The translations under genes were made by a program, and so were the position numbers. From positions 2,739,501 to 2,803,500 of the forward strand of contig NZ_CP009283.1 in assembly GCF_000758625.1 (NCBI RefSeq): a stretch of 64,000 nt of DNA, read 5' to 3'. This document shows positions 40,960 to 50,605 of the stretch, one piece after another (within the stretch, counting starts at the first letter, position 1; each line of letters opens with the position of its first letter). The stretch is from Paenibacillus sp. FSL R7-0273 (GTDB lineage: Bacteria; Bacillota; Bacilli; Paenibacillales; Paenibacillaceae). Under the pieces are notes generated by a model. The model saw nothing but the letters and a program-made list of their open reading frames with translations, had not been told where the DNA came from and did not search any database.

Positions 40960-43900
40960 AAAGGTGCTGATTGCTAACCGCGGTGTCATTGCCGTACGCA
41001 TCATCCGGACGCTCCGAAAAATGGGGATCGCTTCTGTAGCCGTCTATACGGAGACGGACCGCGACAGCCTGCATGTGGAGCAGGCAGATGAAGCCCTGCT
41101 TATTGGTGAAGGTCCGGCGAAAACGAGCTATCTTAATGCGGAGCTCATTCTTAGCAAAGCTCTGGAAGCCGGCGTGGATGCGATTCATCCCGGTTACGGC
41201 TTCCTCAGCGAAAATGTTGCTTTTGCCGAAGCGTGCAGTGAGAACGGGATTGCCTTTATTGGCCCTGACCCGGAGAACATCAGGCTGTTCGGCTTAAAGC
41301 ATACGGCCAGAGCGATCGCAGAGCAGGCGGGTGTCCCGCTGCTTCCCGGAACCGGACTGATCAGCAATCTGGAGGAAGCTGTTATGAAGGCAGGGGAGAT
41401 TGGTTACCCGGTTATGCTTAAGAGTACAGCCGGCGGGGGCGGAATAGGAATGCGGATCTGTTCCGGTGAAGAGGCATTAGTAGAAGCCTTTAATTCCGTG
41501 ACCAGGCTTGCAGCGGCAAATTTCAATGACGGCGGTGTTTTCCTGGAAAAATATATCGCCCGTGCCCGTCATATCGAGGTGCAGATTTTCGGAGACGGGG
41601 CCGGTAATGCGGTCGCTCTCGGAGAGCGGGATTGCTCGGTCCAGCGCCGGAACCAGAAGATCATTGAGGAGACGCCTGCCCCGCTGCTGGCGGAGGAGAC
41701 CCGCCGTTCGATGCATGAGAGTGCCAGGAAGCTGGCAGCAGAAGCGAATTACCGCAACGCCGGAACCGTAGAGTTTCTTTATGATTCCGCCACAGGCCAG
41801 TATTATTTCCTCGAGGTCAATACCCGGCTGCAGGTGGAGCATGGGATAACTGAAGAGGTATTCGGAGCTGACCTTGTGGAATGGATGGTGCTTGAGGCTT
41901 CCGGCGGGATTGGGCAGCTGCAGGAAAGAGTGAACAAGCCGCAGGGCCATAGCCTGCAGGTGCGGCTGTATGCGGAGGATTGCCATCATGATTTCAGGCC
42001 CAGTGACGGCCGGATCGACGGAGTTATATGGCCGGAAGGCACGCGGGTAGAGACCTGGATCCAGCCGGGACTGCAGGTAACAACCTTGTATGATCCGATG
42101 CTGGCGAAATTGATCGTACATGCGGATACCCGGGGCGAGGCCATTCAAGCGATGATTACCAGCCTGGAGCAGCTGCGTGTGTATGGGATTACTACCAATC
42201 AGGCGTATATTGCAGCCTTTCTCGGGACAGAAGATTTCTGCGCCGGCCGGGTCTTTACGAATATGCTGGGCGGCTATAGTCCTGCTGAACATGCAATAGA
42301 GGTTCTGGACGGCGGCGTTCAGACCACGGTGCAGGATTATCCCGGACGGACCGGCTACTGGGACATCGGGGTTCCTCCGTCCGGCCCGATGGATACGCTG
42401 GCGTTCCGGATGGGAAACCGGCTGCTCGGGAACAGTGAGCAGGCAGCCGGGCTTGAGATGACGCTCCGCGGCGGAAGCTACCGGTTCCGCGGAGACATCC
42501 GGTTCGTCCTGGCCGGGGCGGATATGGATGCCCGTCTGGACGACAGGCCGGTTGCGCCGTACACGCCGGTGCAAGCCTCAGCCGGAGCTGTACTGACACT
42601 CGGCGAGTCTGCACTCGGTATGCGCAGCTACCTGCTCGTCGCCGGCGGCTTCGATCTGCCGCTGACGCTCGGCAGCGCCTCGACCTTTACGCTGGGCGGC
42701 TTCGGAGGTTACGGCGGCGGAGCCCTGCGTCCGGGCTGCGTCCTCAGGGTTAACCCGGCCGCACCGCTGAACCGTCCGGTACCGGTGCGTCCGCTTCCTG
42801 AAGTGTCGCAGCCGGATATTTGCCGGGAATGGGCTATCGGTGTTATCCCAGGACCGCACTGCACGGAGGAGTATCTGCTGCCGGCCTACCTGGAGCAGCT
42901 GACCGGAACCGTCTGGGAGGTGCATTTCAACAGCTCCCGCACCGGAGTGCGGCTCATCGGACCGGCACCGCTCTGGGCCAGGGAGGACGGAGGGGACGCG
43001 GGGCTGCATCCCTCCAATATCCACGACAATGCTTATGCAATCGGGGCGCTGGATTTAACCGGCGATATGCCGATATTGCTCGGTCCCGACGGCCCGAGTC
43101 TGGGCGGCTTTGTCTGCCCGGTGACCACGGCTTCCGCGGAGCTATGGAAGATCGGCCAGCTGCGTCCGGGAGATAAAGTCTGCTTTAAGCTGATCACTGT
43201 TGAGGAGGCCGAGCAGCTTAGGCTGGCACAGGAGCTCTTTTTAAATGAAATCGGTGAAGAACATAGCGTGACAGAAGAGCTTAAGATTCCAGCACTGCCC
43301 GAACAGTCAAGCGGGCAATATATGCCGCTGCTTGCCTTTGAGGAACAGGGACGCCGCTTCAAAATCGCCATTCGCTGCTCCGGCGACGAGAATATCCTCG
43401 TAGAATACGGGGACCGCGAGCTGGATCTGCTGTACCGGTTCCAGGTCTACGTGCTGATGCAGGCCGTTAAGGACAATGGCAGAATTCCGTATATCGAGAT
43501 GACACCGGGCATCCGCTCCCTGCAGATTCATCTGGACCGGACGAAGATTACAGTAAAGGAAGCAGCGGCAATTGTCCTCGATATCGACCTGAGTCTGCCG
43601 CCGCTGGATACGATCGAGGTGCCTTCGCGCAAAGTGAAGCTTCCTTTGTCCTGGGATGATCCGGCCACGCAGCTTGCCATTGAGCGCTACCAGCAGAACG
43701 TCAGACCGGATGCTCCCTGGTGTCCGAGCAATCTGGAATTCATCCGCCGGATGAACGGACTCGAATCCATCGACGAGGTCGCGGAGGTTGTGTTCAATGC
43801 TTCCTATCTTGTTATGGGCCTTGGAGATGTGTACCTGGGTGCGCCTGTAGCTGTCCCGCTTGATCCGCGTCATCGTCTGGTCACAACTAAATACAACCCC

Positions 43901-44593
43901 GCCCGCACATGGACTCCCGAGAACTCGGTCGGGATCGGCGGTGCTTACCTCTGTGTGTACGGCATGGAAGGGCCTGGCGGATATCAGTTCGTCGGCCGGA
44001 CAGTGCAAATGTGGAACAAGTTCAGGGAGACCGCGAATTTTGAATCCGGCAAGCCATGGCTGCTGCGCTTCTTCGATCAGATTTCCTTCTATCCCGTGTC
44101 AGAGGCTGAGCTGCTGCAGATGAGGGAAGACTTCCCGCGCGGAGCCTATACAGTTCAAGTGGAAGAGACTACTTTTAATCTGGGCCAATATCTCGCCTGG
44201 CTTGATTCCTTTGAACAGGAAGCTGCGGAGTTCCGCAGCTCGCAGCAGTCTGCCTTCCAGCAGGAGCGGGAGCTGTGGAAGGAGCTGGGGATCGCCGAGC
44301 ATCTGGCTGAAACGGAAGCAGCGGCTGGTCAGGCTGTTAATGTGCTTCCTGAAGGCAGCTCAGGTATTAACAGCCTGATGCCGGGAAGCGTGTGGAAGGT
44401 GATCGCCGGGCCGGGCCAGCGGGTGCAGAAGGGCGAGACTATTATAATAGAAGAAAGTATGAAAATGGAGTTCCCTCAGACGGCACCGTTCGCCGGTATT
44501 ATTGCAAATGTGTTTGTATCACCGGGGGACCAGGTCCGGGCAGGCGACCTTATCGCGGCCATCTATCCGGAACAAGAGGAGGCGGCATCATGA
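40952..44593 (+). CDS. Biotin-dependent guanidine (urea-type) carboxylase
   Basis: 1,213 residues. Biotin carboxylase domain (about 1-445; [33 protein letters not shown]), KipA-like carboxyltransferase (about 450-760; [18 protein letters not shown]), KipI-like carboxyltransferase (about 800-1080; [30 protein letters not shown]) and a C-terminal biotinyl domain with K1171 in ESMKMEF (Ser replaces the common Ala). It carboxylates guanidine or urea with ATP and bicarbonate. The guanidine-I riboswitch and DUF1989 partners favour guanidine. ATG 40952 is chosen because AAAGGAGGG lies 7 bases upstream; frames from 40931 or 40946 are alternatives. It should need biotinylation by BirA, not encoded here. 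Confidence 0.93.
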   Translation: MFKKVLIANRGVIAVRIIRTLRKMGIASVAVYTETDRDSLHVEQADEALLIGEGPAKTSYLNAELILSKALEAGVDAIHPGYGFLSENVAFAEACSENGIAFIGPDPENIRLFGLKHTARAIAEQAGVPLLPGTGLISNLEEAVMKAGEIGYPVMLKSTAGGGGIGMRICSGEEALVEAFNSVTRLAAANFNDGGVFLEKYIARARHIEVQIFGDGAGNAVALGERDCSVQRRNQKIIEETPAPLLAEETRRSMHESARKLAAEANYRNAGTVEFLYDSATGQYYFLEVNTRLQVEHGITEEVFGADLVEWMVLEASGGIGQLQERVNKPQGHSLQVRLYAEDCHHDFRPSDGRIDGVIWPEGTRVETWIQPGLQVTTLYDPMLAKLIVHADTRGEAIQAMITSLEQLRVYGITTNQAYIAAFLGTEDFCAGRVFTNMLGGYSPAEHAIEVLDGGVQTTVQDYPGRTGYWDIGVPPSGPMDTLAFRMGNRLLGNSEQAAGLEMTLRGGSYRFRGDIRFVLAGADMDARLDDRPVAPYTPVQASAGAVLTLGESALGMRSYLLVAGGFDLPLTLGSASTFTLGGFGGYGGGALRPGCVLRVNPAAPLNRPVPVRPLPEVSQPDICREWAIGVIPGPHCTEEYLLPAYLEQLTGTVWEVHFNSSRTGVRLIGPAPLWAREDGGDAGLHPSNIHDNAYAIGALDLTGDMPILLGPDGPSLGGFVCPVTTASAELWKIGQLRPGDKVCFKLITVEEAEQLRLAQELFLNEIGEEHSVTEELKIPALPEQSSGQYMPLLAFEEQGRRFKIAIRCSGDENILVEYGDRELDLLYRFQVYVLMQAVKDNGRIPYIEMTPGIRSLQIHLDRTKITVKEAAAIVLDIDLSLPPLDTIEVPSRKVKLPLSWDDPATQLAIERYQQNVRPDAPWCPSNLEFIRRMNGLESIDEVAEVVFNASYLVMGLGDVYLGAPVAVPLDPRHRLVTTKYNPARTWTPENSVGIGGAYLCVYGMEGPGGYQFVGRTVQMWNKFRETANFESGKPWLLRFFDQISFYPVSEAELLQMREDFPRGAYTVQVEETTFNLGQYLAWLDSFEQEAAEFRSSQQSAFQQERELWKELGIAEHLAETEAAAGQAVNVLPEGSSGINSLMPGSVWKVIAGPGQRVQKGETIIIEESMKMEFPQTAPFAGIIANVFVSPGDQVRAGDLIAAIYPEQEEAAS

Positions 44594-46341
44594 GCGTAAT
44601 GAATGTACCGTCAAAGCTAACCATCGGTGCTCTACAAAAGGGCTACCGGAACGGCCGGTTCACTTTATCAGAGGTGATGTCCGTAATCGTTGAGCGTTCG
44701 ATAAGGGATAAGGATAAGGCCGTCTGGATTGTGCCGCCTGCGCTGGACCGGCTCGTGCCGTACCTGGAGCGCCTGCAGGAGATGGACCCGCAGCAATTCC
44801 CTCTATGGGGAATCCCCTTTGCCGTTAAGGATAATATTGAGGTCGCGGGCTGGCCGGTGACGGCCGGGTGCCCGGAGTATGCCTATGAGCCGGAGGGACA
44901 CGCGGCTGTGGTAGAGCGGCTCGTTGCGGCAGGAGCCATCCCGGTGGGAAAAACCAATCTGGACCAGTTTGCTACAGGGCTCGTTGGCACGAGAAGCCCT
45001 TACGGAGCAACACATAATGCGCTCAGGCCCGAGCTGATCAGCGGCGGCTCCAGCTCAGGCTCGGCAGTGGCTGTTGCGCTTGGCCAGGCTGCGTTCGCAC
45101 TCGGCACCGATACAGCCGGATCAGGCAGAGTTCCGGCCGCGTTGAACGGGCTGGTCGGCTATAAGCCGGCAGTCGGCGCCTGGCCTTCAGCGGGCGTAAT
45201 CCCGGCCTGCCGCAGTCTGGATTGTGTTACCGTGTTTGCCCAAACGATAGAGGATGCAGAGGCCGTTGACCGGCAGGTGCGCGGACTCCTTCCGTCAGAC
45301 CCTTATTCTGCTGATCGTCCGCTTGGGCGTGCGGTAACTCCTGAGATATGGCTTGTCCCGTCCGGGCCGCTGGAATTCTTTGGCCCATACGCAGCTGCTT
45401 ATCAGCAAGCCTGGGAGCTTACGAAGCAAAATCTGCGGGACTCCGGGATGAACGTACAGGAAACGGATGTCAGTCTCCTGCAGGAAGCGGCAGCTCAACT
45501 GTATGAAGGACCATGGGTTGCAGAGCGGTGGGCAGATTTGGCGGATTTTATTGAAAGCCATCCGGGTGCTGCCCTGCCTGTCACGGAGAGCATTCTCCGG
45601 TCCGGTGCGAAGCCGGACTTTACCGCAGCTTCGCTGTTCCGCTCACAGCACCGGATTGCCGGGATCCGCAGACTGGTCCACGGCATGCTTAGAGGCGCTG
45701 TACTGGTGCTGCCGACAGCAGGCGGAACCTGGACACGCGGGCAGGTGACTGCCGATCCGGTTATAACCAACAGCAAGATGGGACTCTACACTAATCATTG
45801 CAACCTGCTTGATCTGAGCGCCGTTTCCGTTCCCGCAGGTGAGGCTGAGGAGAAGCTGCCTTTCGGCATTACTTTGTTTACAGTGCCTGAGGAAGAGGCG
45901 AATCTTGGAGCGGCGGCCCGTCTGTTCTCCAGCCAGCCGGATGACATCACAGTCGCGGTCTGCGGCCTTCATATGCGCGGCATGCCGCTGGAACGGCAAA
46001 TGCTTGGCCTGGGAGCTGAGTTCCTGGAGGAAGCACAAACAGCCCCCATGTATCAGCTATATAAGCTCCCGACTACACCCGCCAAGCCCGGTCTTATCCG
46101 TGTGCCTCAAGCCGGAGCTTCGATTGAACTCGAGCTATGGAGCATGCCTGCAGCATCCTTTGGAGCATTCACAGCCATGATCCCGGCCCCGCTGGGCATC
46201 GGCAAAATTGAGCTGGCGGACGGGCGGCATGTATCCGGATTTCTGTGCGAAGCGTATGCCGTAGAGCATGCATCGAACATTACAGCAAGCGGAGGCTGGA
46301 GAGCGGCGGCAGCAGCCTCAAATGCTCAGGCTCTTTGCTGA
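44590..46341 (+). CDS. atzF: Allophanate hydrolase
   Basis: A 583-residue amidase-signature enzyme. The Ser-cisSer-Lys triad reads K80 (FAVKDNIE), S154 (GGSSSGS) and S178 (GTDTAGSGRVPAALNGLVGYKP); the spacing equals that of AtzF (K91, S165, S189). A C-terminal domain (about 440-583) typical of full-length allophanate hydrolases is present. It splits allophanate into two ammonia and two CO2, the last step of the guanidine route. The frame extends upstream to 44392, but ATG 44590 overlaps the carboxylase stop as ATGA and has GAGGAGG before it, so I use that start. Confidence 0.94.
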   Translation: MSVMNVPSKLTIGALQKGYRNGRFTLSEVMSVIVERSIRDKDKAVWIVPPALDRLVPYLERLQEMDPQQFPLWGIPFAVKDNIEVAGWPVTAGCPEYAYEPEGHAAVVERLVAAGAIPVGKTNLDQFATGLVGTRSPYGATHNALRPELISGGSSSGSAVAVALGQAAFALGTDTAGSGRVPAALNGLVGYKPAVGAWPSAGVIPACRSLDCVTVFAQTIEDAEAVDRQVRGLLPSDPYSADRPLGRAVTPEIWLVPSGPLEFFGPYAAAYQQAWELTKQNLRDSGMNVQETDVSLLQEAAAQLYEGPWVAERWADLADFIESHPGAALPVTESILRSGAKPDFTAASLFRSQHRIAGIRRLVHGMLRGAVLVLPTAGGTWTRGQVTADPVITNSKMGLYTNHCNLLDLSAVSVPAGEAEEKLPFGITLFTVPEEEANLGAAARLFSSQPDDITVAVCGLHMRGMPLERQMLGLGAEFLEEAQTAPMYQLYKLPTTPAKPGLIRVPQAGASIELELWSMPAASFGAFTAMIPAPLGIGKIELADGRHVSGFLCEAYAVEHASNITASGGWRAAAAASNAQALC

Positions 46342-46434
46342 ACATATACGCATAGTTCCTAAGGTTGAGGCACACACTATCAGGGTGATTTACCAAAAAA
46401 TGATTCGTGTACAGGATTAGGAGGCCCGGTGTGA

Positions 46435-46614
46435 ATGTCCAAGAAAAAAAGCTACTATGCATTTGAGGATCCGCGCGGCACTACCATTGAATTTCAGGCT
46501 ACCAGCCTGCAGCAAGCCATGGTGATCAAGAAGAAGAGGGCGCAAGAGATGGGGATTCCCAAAGAGGCCTTTGAACTTACAAGCATCCGCAAGAAACCAG
46601 TCCAGAGCGCCTAG
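46435..46614 (+). CDS. Small basic protein, 59 residues, unknown function
   Basis: ATG 46435 opens MSKKKSYYAFEDPRGTTIEF and continues through QATSLQQAMVIKKKRAQEMG to a TAG stop. An AGGAGG-like ribosome site (GGAGG, about 46420) lies about ten bases upstream. It is Lys-rich with a probable beta-hairpin and then a helix. It follows allophanate hydrolase in the same direction and ends before a strong terminator, so it may be the last gene of the guanidine operon or a solo gene. I do not recognise the family. Confidence 0.6.
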   Translation: MSKKKSYYAFEDPRGTTIEFQATSLQQAMVIKKKRAQEMGIPKEAFELTSIRKKPVQSA

Positions 46615-46675
46615 GGTTGTATCAAGGCTTCCTCATAACTAAGATTGTTAAAGGACAATAGCATAGCTCCTTAAG

Positions 46676-46708
46676 AACCCGCGCATAGCGCGGGTTTTCT
46701 ATTTTTAG
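46676..46708 (+). terminator. Terminator after the 59-residue gene
   Basis: A perfect stem AACCCGCGC/GCGCGGGTT with a three-base loop, followed by TTCTATTTTT. Confidence 0.88.
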
Positions 46709-46719
46709 GAAGCTGGCTA

Positions 46720-46764
46720 TTGACATCAACACTACTTAGTGATACTTTATAGTAGTACTAAGTA
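46720..46764 (+). promoter_or_regulatory. Promoter and probable PadR operator
   Basis: TTGACA at 46720-46725, a 17-base spacer and TACTTT at 46743-46748. The dyad TACTTAGT (46733-46740) and ACTAAGTA (46757-46764) flanks the -10, with further internal TAGTA repeats. The position suits autorepression by the PadR protein encoded next. Confidence 0.65.
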
Positions 46765-46797
46765 ATACTGCATACCAGTCATACAGAATAGTAAAGG

Positions 46798-47133
46798 ATG
46801 ATTACATTGGATAACCTGACAGAAATGCTCAAAGGCGTGCTTGAGGGCTGTGTCCTGGAAATTATAAGCCGCAAGGATACCTATGGCTACGAAATCACAC
46901 GGCAGCTGAATGCCCTCGGCTTCGCGGATGTTGTGGAGGGAACGGTTTATACGATCCTGGTCCGGCTTGAAAAAAACAAGCTGGTTGAGACCACCAAGAA
47001 GCCCTCCGAGCTGGGGCCGCCGCGGAAGTTTTTCGCCATCAATGCTGCAGGGCGTGAGGAGCTGCAGAGGTTCTGGGACAAATGGGCCTTCGTATCATCA
47101 AAAATGAGCGAGTTAAAGGAGAGAGCGGAATGA
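46798..47133 (+). CDS. PadR-family transcriptional regulator
   Basis: A 111-residue winged-helix regulator: LEGCVLEIISRKDTYGYEITRQL, then VVEGTVYTILVRLEKNKLVE and PRKFFAINAAGREEL, the standard PadR order. PadR proteins repress neighbouring efflux genes and release DNA on binding a drug. The ATG at 46798 lies directly against the AAAGG ribosome site; TTG 46807, nine bases on, is better spaced and may be the true start. It overlaps the next gene as ATGA and controls the operon through the dyad at 46733-46764. Confidence 0.92.
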   Translation: MITLDNLTEMLKGVLEGCVLEIISRKDTYGYEITRQLNALGFADVVEGTVYTILVRLEKNKLVETTKKPSELGPPRKFFAINAAGREELQRFWDKWAFVSSKMSELKERAE

Positions 47134-47477
47134 ATTTGTGGGAAAAGGTAACCGGCAGGGACATGACAAAAGAATTCAAAGCTTATGAAATTCGGGTAAA
47201 GGAGCTCCCTGCGGATTATCAGGCGGCATGGGCAGCTATCCAGCAAAATCTTTGGGCACATTCCGATTTCACCGGCCGTAATCTCATGCCGATCTTTGAC
47301 GGAGTAGTTGGCCTGCTGGAGGTGTCGGCAGCGGATGGCCAGAGTGTCCAGGAGGTTTTGGGTGACGACATCAGAGGCTTCTGTGCAGCGCTGGCCGGCG
47401 AAGAAGGGGCAAAATCTCAACGCGACAAGTGGCGCGAGCAGCTTAACAATAGCATAGCCAAAAAATTAGGCAAATAG
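47130..47477 (+). CDS. DUF1048 protein (first of two)
   Basis: A 115-residue soluble, mostly helical protein (MNLWEKVTGRDMTKEFKAYE, LPADYQAAWAAIQ, GDDIRGFCAAL). DUF1048 proteins are regularly found between PadR and ABC-2 genes in Firmicutes; their biochemical role is not known to me. It is related to the next gene, sharing the LP-DYQ and D-FC motifs. Confidence 0.88.
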   Translation: MNLWEKVTGRDMTKEFKAYEIRVKELPADYQAAWAAIQQNLWAHSDFTGRNLMPIFDGVVGLLEVSAADGQSVQEVLGDDIRGFCAALAGEEGAKSQRDKWREQLNNSIAKKLGK

Positions 47478-47488
47478 GAGGAAATAAC

Positions 47489-47839
47489 ATGAGCATACGG
47501 GATATGATCGAGGGCAGAAAAGAGTGGAAGGCGCATATGGCGCGTGTTAAGGCACTCCCGCAGGATTACCAGTTTGTCTATAAGGAGCTGCAAAAGTATC
47601 TCATGAAGGTCAGTCCGGTGGTGCTTGGTGAAGGGATGGAGCTGCTCTCGGGAATTGTTGATCTGTTTGAAGAGGGCGCTGCCTCAGGAAAAGGCGTGCT
47701 TGAAGTGACCGGCAAAGATGTTGCGGCCTTCTGTGACGAGCTAATTAAGGATTCCAAAACCTACGCTGACCTTTACCAGGAGGCGGTTGACCAAAGGACA
47801 GCCAAAGCAATGAAAGAGGCAACGGATAAACTGAAGTGA
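47489..47839 (+). CDS. DUF1048 protein (second of two)
   Basis: 116 residues: MSIRDMIEGRKEWKAHMARV, LPQDYQFVYKELQKYL and GKDVAAFCDELI. It aligns with the previous gene over its length, with the same LP-DYQ and DV/I--FC positions, so a tandem duplication followed by divergence is likely. It lies 11 bases after the first copy with ribosome site TAGGAGG. The pair might form a heterodimer that works with the exporter or PadR (inference). Confidence 0.88.
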   Translation: MSIRDMIEGRKEWKAHMARVKALPQDYQFVYKELQKYLMKVSPVVLGEGMELLSGIVDLFEEGAASGKGVLEVTGKDVAAFCDELIKDSKTYADLYQEAVDQRTAKAMKEATDKLK

Positions 47840-47854
47840 AGGGTGGATACCGTA

Positions 47855-48613
47855 ATGGGAAAAGCAATTCAAGTGCAGGGCCTGCGCAAAGCCTTCAAGC
47901 ATACAGAAGTGTTAAAAGGGGTCGATTTTGAAGTGGAGCGGGGTGAGATTTTCGCCCTGCTGGGCAGTAACGGCGCAGGTAAGACGACGATAGTCAGAAT
48001 TCTCGCCACACTGCTCAGACCGGACGGGGGCACTGCGGCCGTTAACGGCTTTGACGTTATGTCAGAGCCCGGGAAGGTGCGGCAGGCAATCAGTCTGACC
48101 GGCCAATTTGCCGCCGTAGACGAGATGCTCACCGGCCGGGAAAATCTGATTATGATCGCTAGGCTGCGGCATCTGGACCAGCCGCGGCAAGTGGCTGAAG
48201 CTTTGCTGAACCGTTTCGGCTTATCAGATGCTGCTGACCGCAAGCCGTCTACGTATTCAGGCGGCATGCGCCGCAGACTGGATATTGTCCTCAGCCTTGT
48301 CGGGAAGCCGCAGATCATTTTTCTCGATGAGCCAACCACCGGTCTTGATCCGGAGGCCCGGATAGAGGTCTGGAAGATCGTGAGGGAGCTTGCTGCAGGC
48401 GGCACGACAGTATTCCTGACCACCCAGTATCTTGAAGAAGCAGAGCAGCTGGCTGACAGAATTTCCATTTTGCATGAGGGGCGGATTATTGCGGGCGGAA
48501 CACTGGCAGAGCTGAAAAAGCGTTTTCCGGCTGCAAAGGTAGAATATGTTGAGAAGCAGCCGACCTTAGAGGAAATCTTCCTCGCAATTACCGGTAACAA
48601 GGAGGCTATCTGA
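47855..48613 (+). CDS. ABC transporter ATP-binding protein (DrrA-like drug exporter)
   Basis: A 252-residue NBD: Walker A GSNGAGKTT, signature YSGGMRRRL, Walker B IIFLDEP, switch TTQYLEEA. The C-terminal YVEKQPTLEEIFLAITG tail is of the daunorubicin-resistance type. ATG 47855 has GAAGGGTGG before it; a GTG at 47843 is also in frame. It drives the permease encoded next, whose start overlaps its stop. Confidence 0.92.
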   Translation: MGKAIQVQGLRKAFKHTEVLKGVDFEVERGEIFALLGSNGAGKTTIVRILATLLRPDGGTAAVNGFDVMSEPGKVRQAISLTGQFAAVDEMLTGRENLIMIARLRHLDQPRQVAEALLNRFGLSDAADRKPSTYSGGMRRRLDIVLSLVGKPQIIFLDEPTTGLDPEARIEVWKIVRELAAGGTTVFLTTQYLEEAEQLADRISILHEGRIIAGGTLAELKKRFPAAKVEYVEKQPTLEEIFLAITGNKEAI

Positions 48614-49380
48614 TGGAGACGGCAAAAAACCATTTTTTCAGCGACATGAGTGTGATGCTCGGCCGTTCGATGCGCCATATTGTCCGCAGTATGGACACTA
48701 TTCTCACCGTTTGTATCACTCCAATCGCCATGATGCTGCTGTTCGTCTATGTGTTTGGCGGTGCTATAGAAACAGGTGCAGCTAATTATGTTAACTACCT
48801 GCTGCCCGGCATCCTGCTTATGGCGATAGCCAGCGGTGTGGCATACGTGGCTTACCGGCTGTTCCTAGATAAGCAGCGCGGCATTATCGAACGGTTCAAC
48901 TCTATGCCGATTGCCCGTTCCGCTGTGCTGTGGGGGCATGTGCTGACCTCAGTGGTGTCCAATATCCTTTCAGTTGCCCTTATTATTCTCGTTGCCCTTC
49001 TTATGGGCTTTCGCTCTCCGGCGGGGATTCTGGCTTGGCTGGCTGTAGCAGGTATACTTGTGCTGTTTACATTGGCCTTGACCTGGATCGCAGCCATCGC
49101 CGGATTATCCGCCAAAACCCTGGAAGGCGCAAGCGCCTTTTCCTATCCGCTAATCTTCCTGCCCTTCATCAGCTCGGCCTTTGTGCCGACAGACTCGATG
49201 CCCAAAGCTGTGCGTGTATTTGCCGAAAATCAGCCGGTGACCCCTATTGTCGAAGCCATCCGCAACCTGCTGTCTGACCAGCCGGTAGGCACTGACATAT
49301 GGGCCGCTCTGGCGTGGTGTACGGGAATCCTGGTTGTTGCTTATCTGTTCGCGGTTCGTGCATACAGACGGAATGCATAA
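48613..49380 (+). CDS. ABC-2 type permease (DrrB-like)
   Basis: A 255-residue membrane protein with six hydrophobic segments and the ABC-2 signature region (LSAKTLEGASAFSYPLIFLPFISSAFVPTDSMP, about residues 166-198). It forms the export channel with the preceding ATPase, probably for a hydrophobic drug or antibiotic. Overlapping TGATG links it to the ATPase gene. Two terminators follow. Confidence 0.92.
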   Translation: METAKNHFFSDMSVMLGRSMRHIVRSMDTILTVCITPIAMMLLFVYVFGGAIETGAANYVNYLLPGILLMAIASGVAYVAYRLFLDKQRGIIERFNSMPIARSAVLWGHVLTSVVSNILSVALIILVALLMGFRSPAGILAWLAVAGILVLFTLALTWIAAIAGLSAKTLEGASAFSYPLIFLPFISSAFVPTDSMPKAVRVFAENQPVTPIVEAIRNLLSDQPVGTDIWAALAWCTGILVVAYLFAVRAYRRNA

Positions 49381-49392
49381 TTGGATAAGAAT

Positions 49393-49430
49393 AAGACCCT
49401 GCCGGAATCCAAAGGACAGGGTCTTGTTTA
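49393..49430 (+). terminator. Terminator of the PadR-ABC operon
   Basis: AAGACCCTG/CAGGGTCTT stem with a 15-base apical region, then GTTTA. Confidence 0.75.
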
Positions 49431-49522
49431 ATTGAATCCTGCTTTGATTAATAATCAAAGCAAACCTACGGATAACCTGTGCGCTGGACAATATGATGAA
49501 GCTTTATAAGTAACGCTGCTGT

Positions 49523-49560
49523 AAAGTCCCGGCCGGAGCCTTCCGGTCCGGGACTTTTTT
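49523..49560 (+). terminator. Second terminator downstream of the exporter operon
   Basis: AAAGTCCCGG/CCGGGACTTT stem with an inner CCGGA/TCCGG stem, then TTTTTT. The 92 bases between the two terminators hold another dyad (TGCTTTGATTA/AATCAAAGCA, about 49439-49461) and no gene. Confidence 0.85.
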
Positions 49561-49568
49561 GTGGAATA

Positions 49569-49584
49569 ACGCAAGCGCTTACGT
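49569..49584 (+). promoter_or_regulatory. Cre-like palindrome before the AraC gene
   Basis: ACGCAAGCGCTTACGT is a near-perfect palindrome close to the CcpA cre consensus WTGNAANCGNWNNCW; the second position is C instead of T. It would fit carbon catabolite control of a pectin-degradation regulator. Confidence 0.45.
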
Positions 49585-49643
49585 TAAGCTATATAGAAGT
49601 TATATCATCTCTAATCCGAGCTCTGCCAGAGGGGGAATCAAGC

Positions 49644-50480
49644 GTGAGTGAGCTGAAATTCAGCAGTTTGGACGGAGCCTTTGAGCTGACCCACCGTCAG
49701 GCGGAGTCTCATAATATGCCGGTCTTCCACCTCCATTCTACCTATGAAATATACTATTTGCTGTCCGGCAAAAGAGAGTTCTTCATCCGTGACCGGACAA
49801 TGGAGATTCAGGAGGGGGAGGTGATGATCGTGTCTCCCCATGTGCTTCACCGCACGACGAATGCAGCAGAGCCCCAGCATGAACGGCTGATCGTTAACAT
49901 CCGCAGGGATCTGATGTTGCCTGGCGGGGAGGGCGGCAGGGAAGTATTTGCTCCGCTGCTGGGGACGGACTACCGGATTGTCCGGTGCAGCATGCAGGAG
50001 CGGCTGTATACCGATGAGCTGGCCAGAAGAATCATCGGCGAGGTTCAGCGGGGGGAGCCGGGATTTGAGCTGTTTGTGCTTACGCTTATTCAGCAGCTGA
50101 TCTTGTTCAGCTGCCGCAGAATGACAGGAGACGATGAGGAGCCGGCTGAATACCCCAGCCCGATGCATGAACGGATGTCCGGCGTGGTCCGGTACATCAA
50201 TGAGAATTACATGGAGAAGCTGTCGCTGCAGCTGCTTGCGGAACGCTTTTTCATCAGCCCGTATTATTTGAGCGTGTGCTTCAAGAAGGCTACGGGCTTT
50301 ACTTTTGTGGAATACGTTAATAGTGTACGGGTAAAGGAGTCCATCAGGCTTTTGGCAGAAACCGGTTTGCCTGCTCATTTAATTGCGCGCAAGGTCGGAT
50401 TCGGCAGTGTGAGCCACTTCGGCAGAGTCTTCCGGCAGGTGACCGGTCAGCCGCCGTTATTTTACCGGAAGCTGCCTTGA
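49644..50480 (+). CDS. AraC-family transcriptional regulator
   Basis: 278 residues from GTG 49644 (ribosome site AGGGGGAA). N-terminal cupin (MPVFHLHSTYEIYYLLSGKREFFI) and C-terminal AraC domain (LSLQLLAERFFISPYYLSVCF; LIARKVGFGSVSHFGRVFRQV). It lies 125 bases upstream of a GH105 gene in the same direction, so it is a likely activator of rhamnogalacturonan use, sensing an unsaturated uronide or galactoside. A cre-like site lies upstream. Confidence 0.92.
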   Translation: MSELKFSSLDGAFELTHRQAESHNMPVFHLHSTYEIYYLLSGKREFFIRDRTMEIQEGEVMIVSPHVLHRTTNAAEPQHERLIVNIRRDLMLPGGEGGREVFAPLLGTDYRIVRCSMQERLYTDELARRIIGEVQRGEPGFELFVLTLIQQLILFSCRRMTGDDEEPAEYPSPMHERMSGVVRYINENYMEKLSLQLLAERFFISPYYLSVCFKKATGFTFVEYVNSVRVKESIRLLAETGLPAHLIARKVGFGSVSHFGRVFRQVTGQPPLFYRKLP

Positions 50481-50605
50481 ACGGGTAAGCGTGTTAATAA
50501 CATCGCAAGATATAAGAAGGATTACGCCTTTTCCGCAAAAAATGAGCAGATTGCTGTGTTACTATCGGGTTGAAAAGGAATTGAATCCGAGGAGGAGCAC
50601 CGCTC

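Noticed and set aside
41477..42574. 365-codon minus-strand frame inside the carboxylase gene
   Set aside because: Shadow of the well-supported carboxylase; no domain or start signal.
44392..44589. N-terminal extension of allophanate hydrolase
   Set aside because: It overlaps the conserved biotinyl domain of the carboxylase; ATG 44590 has the ribosome site and the typical ATGA overlap.
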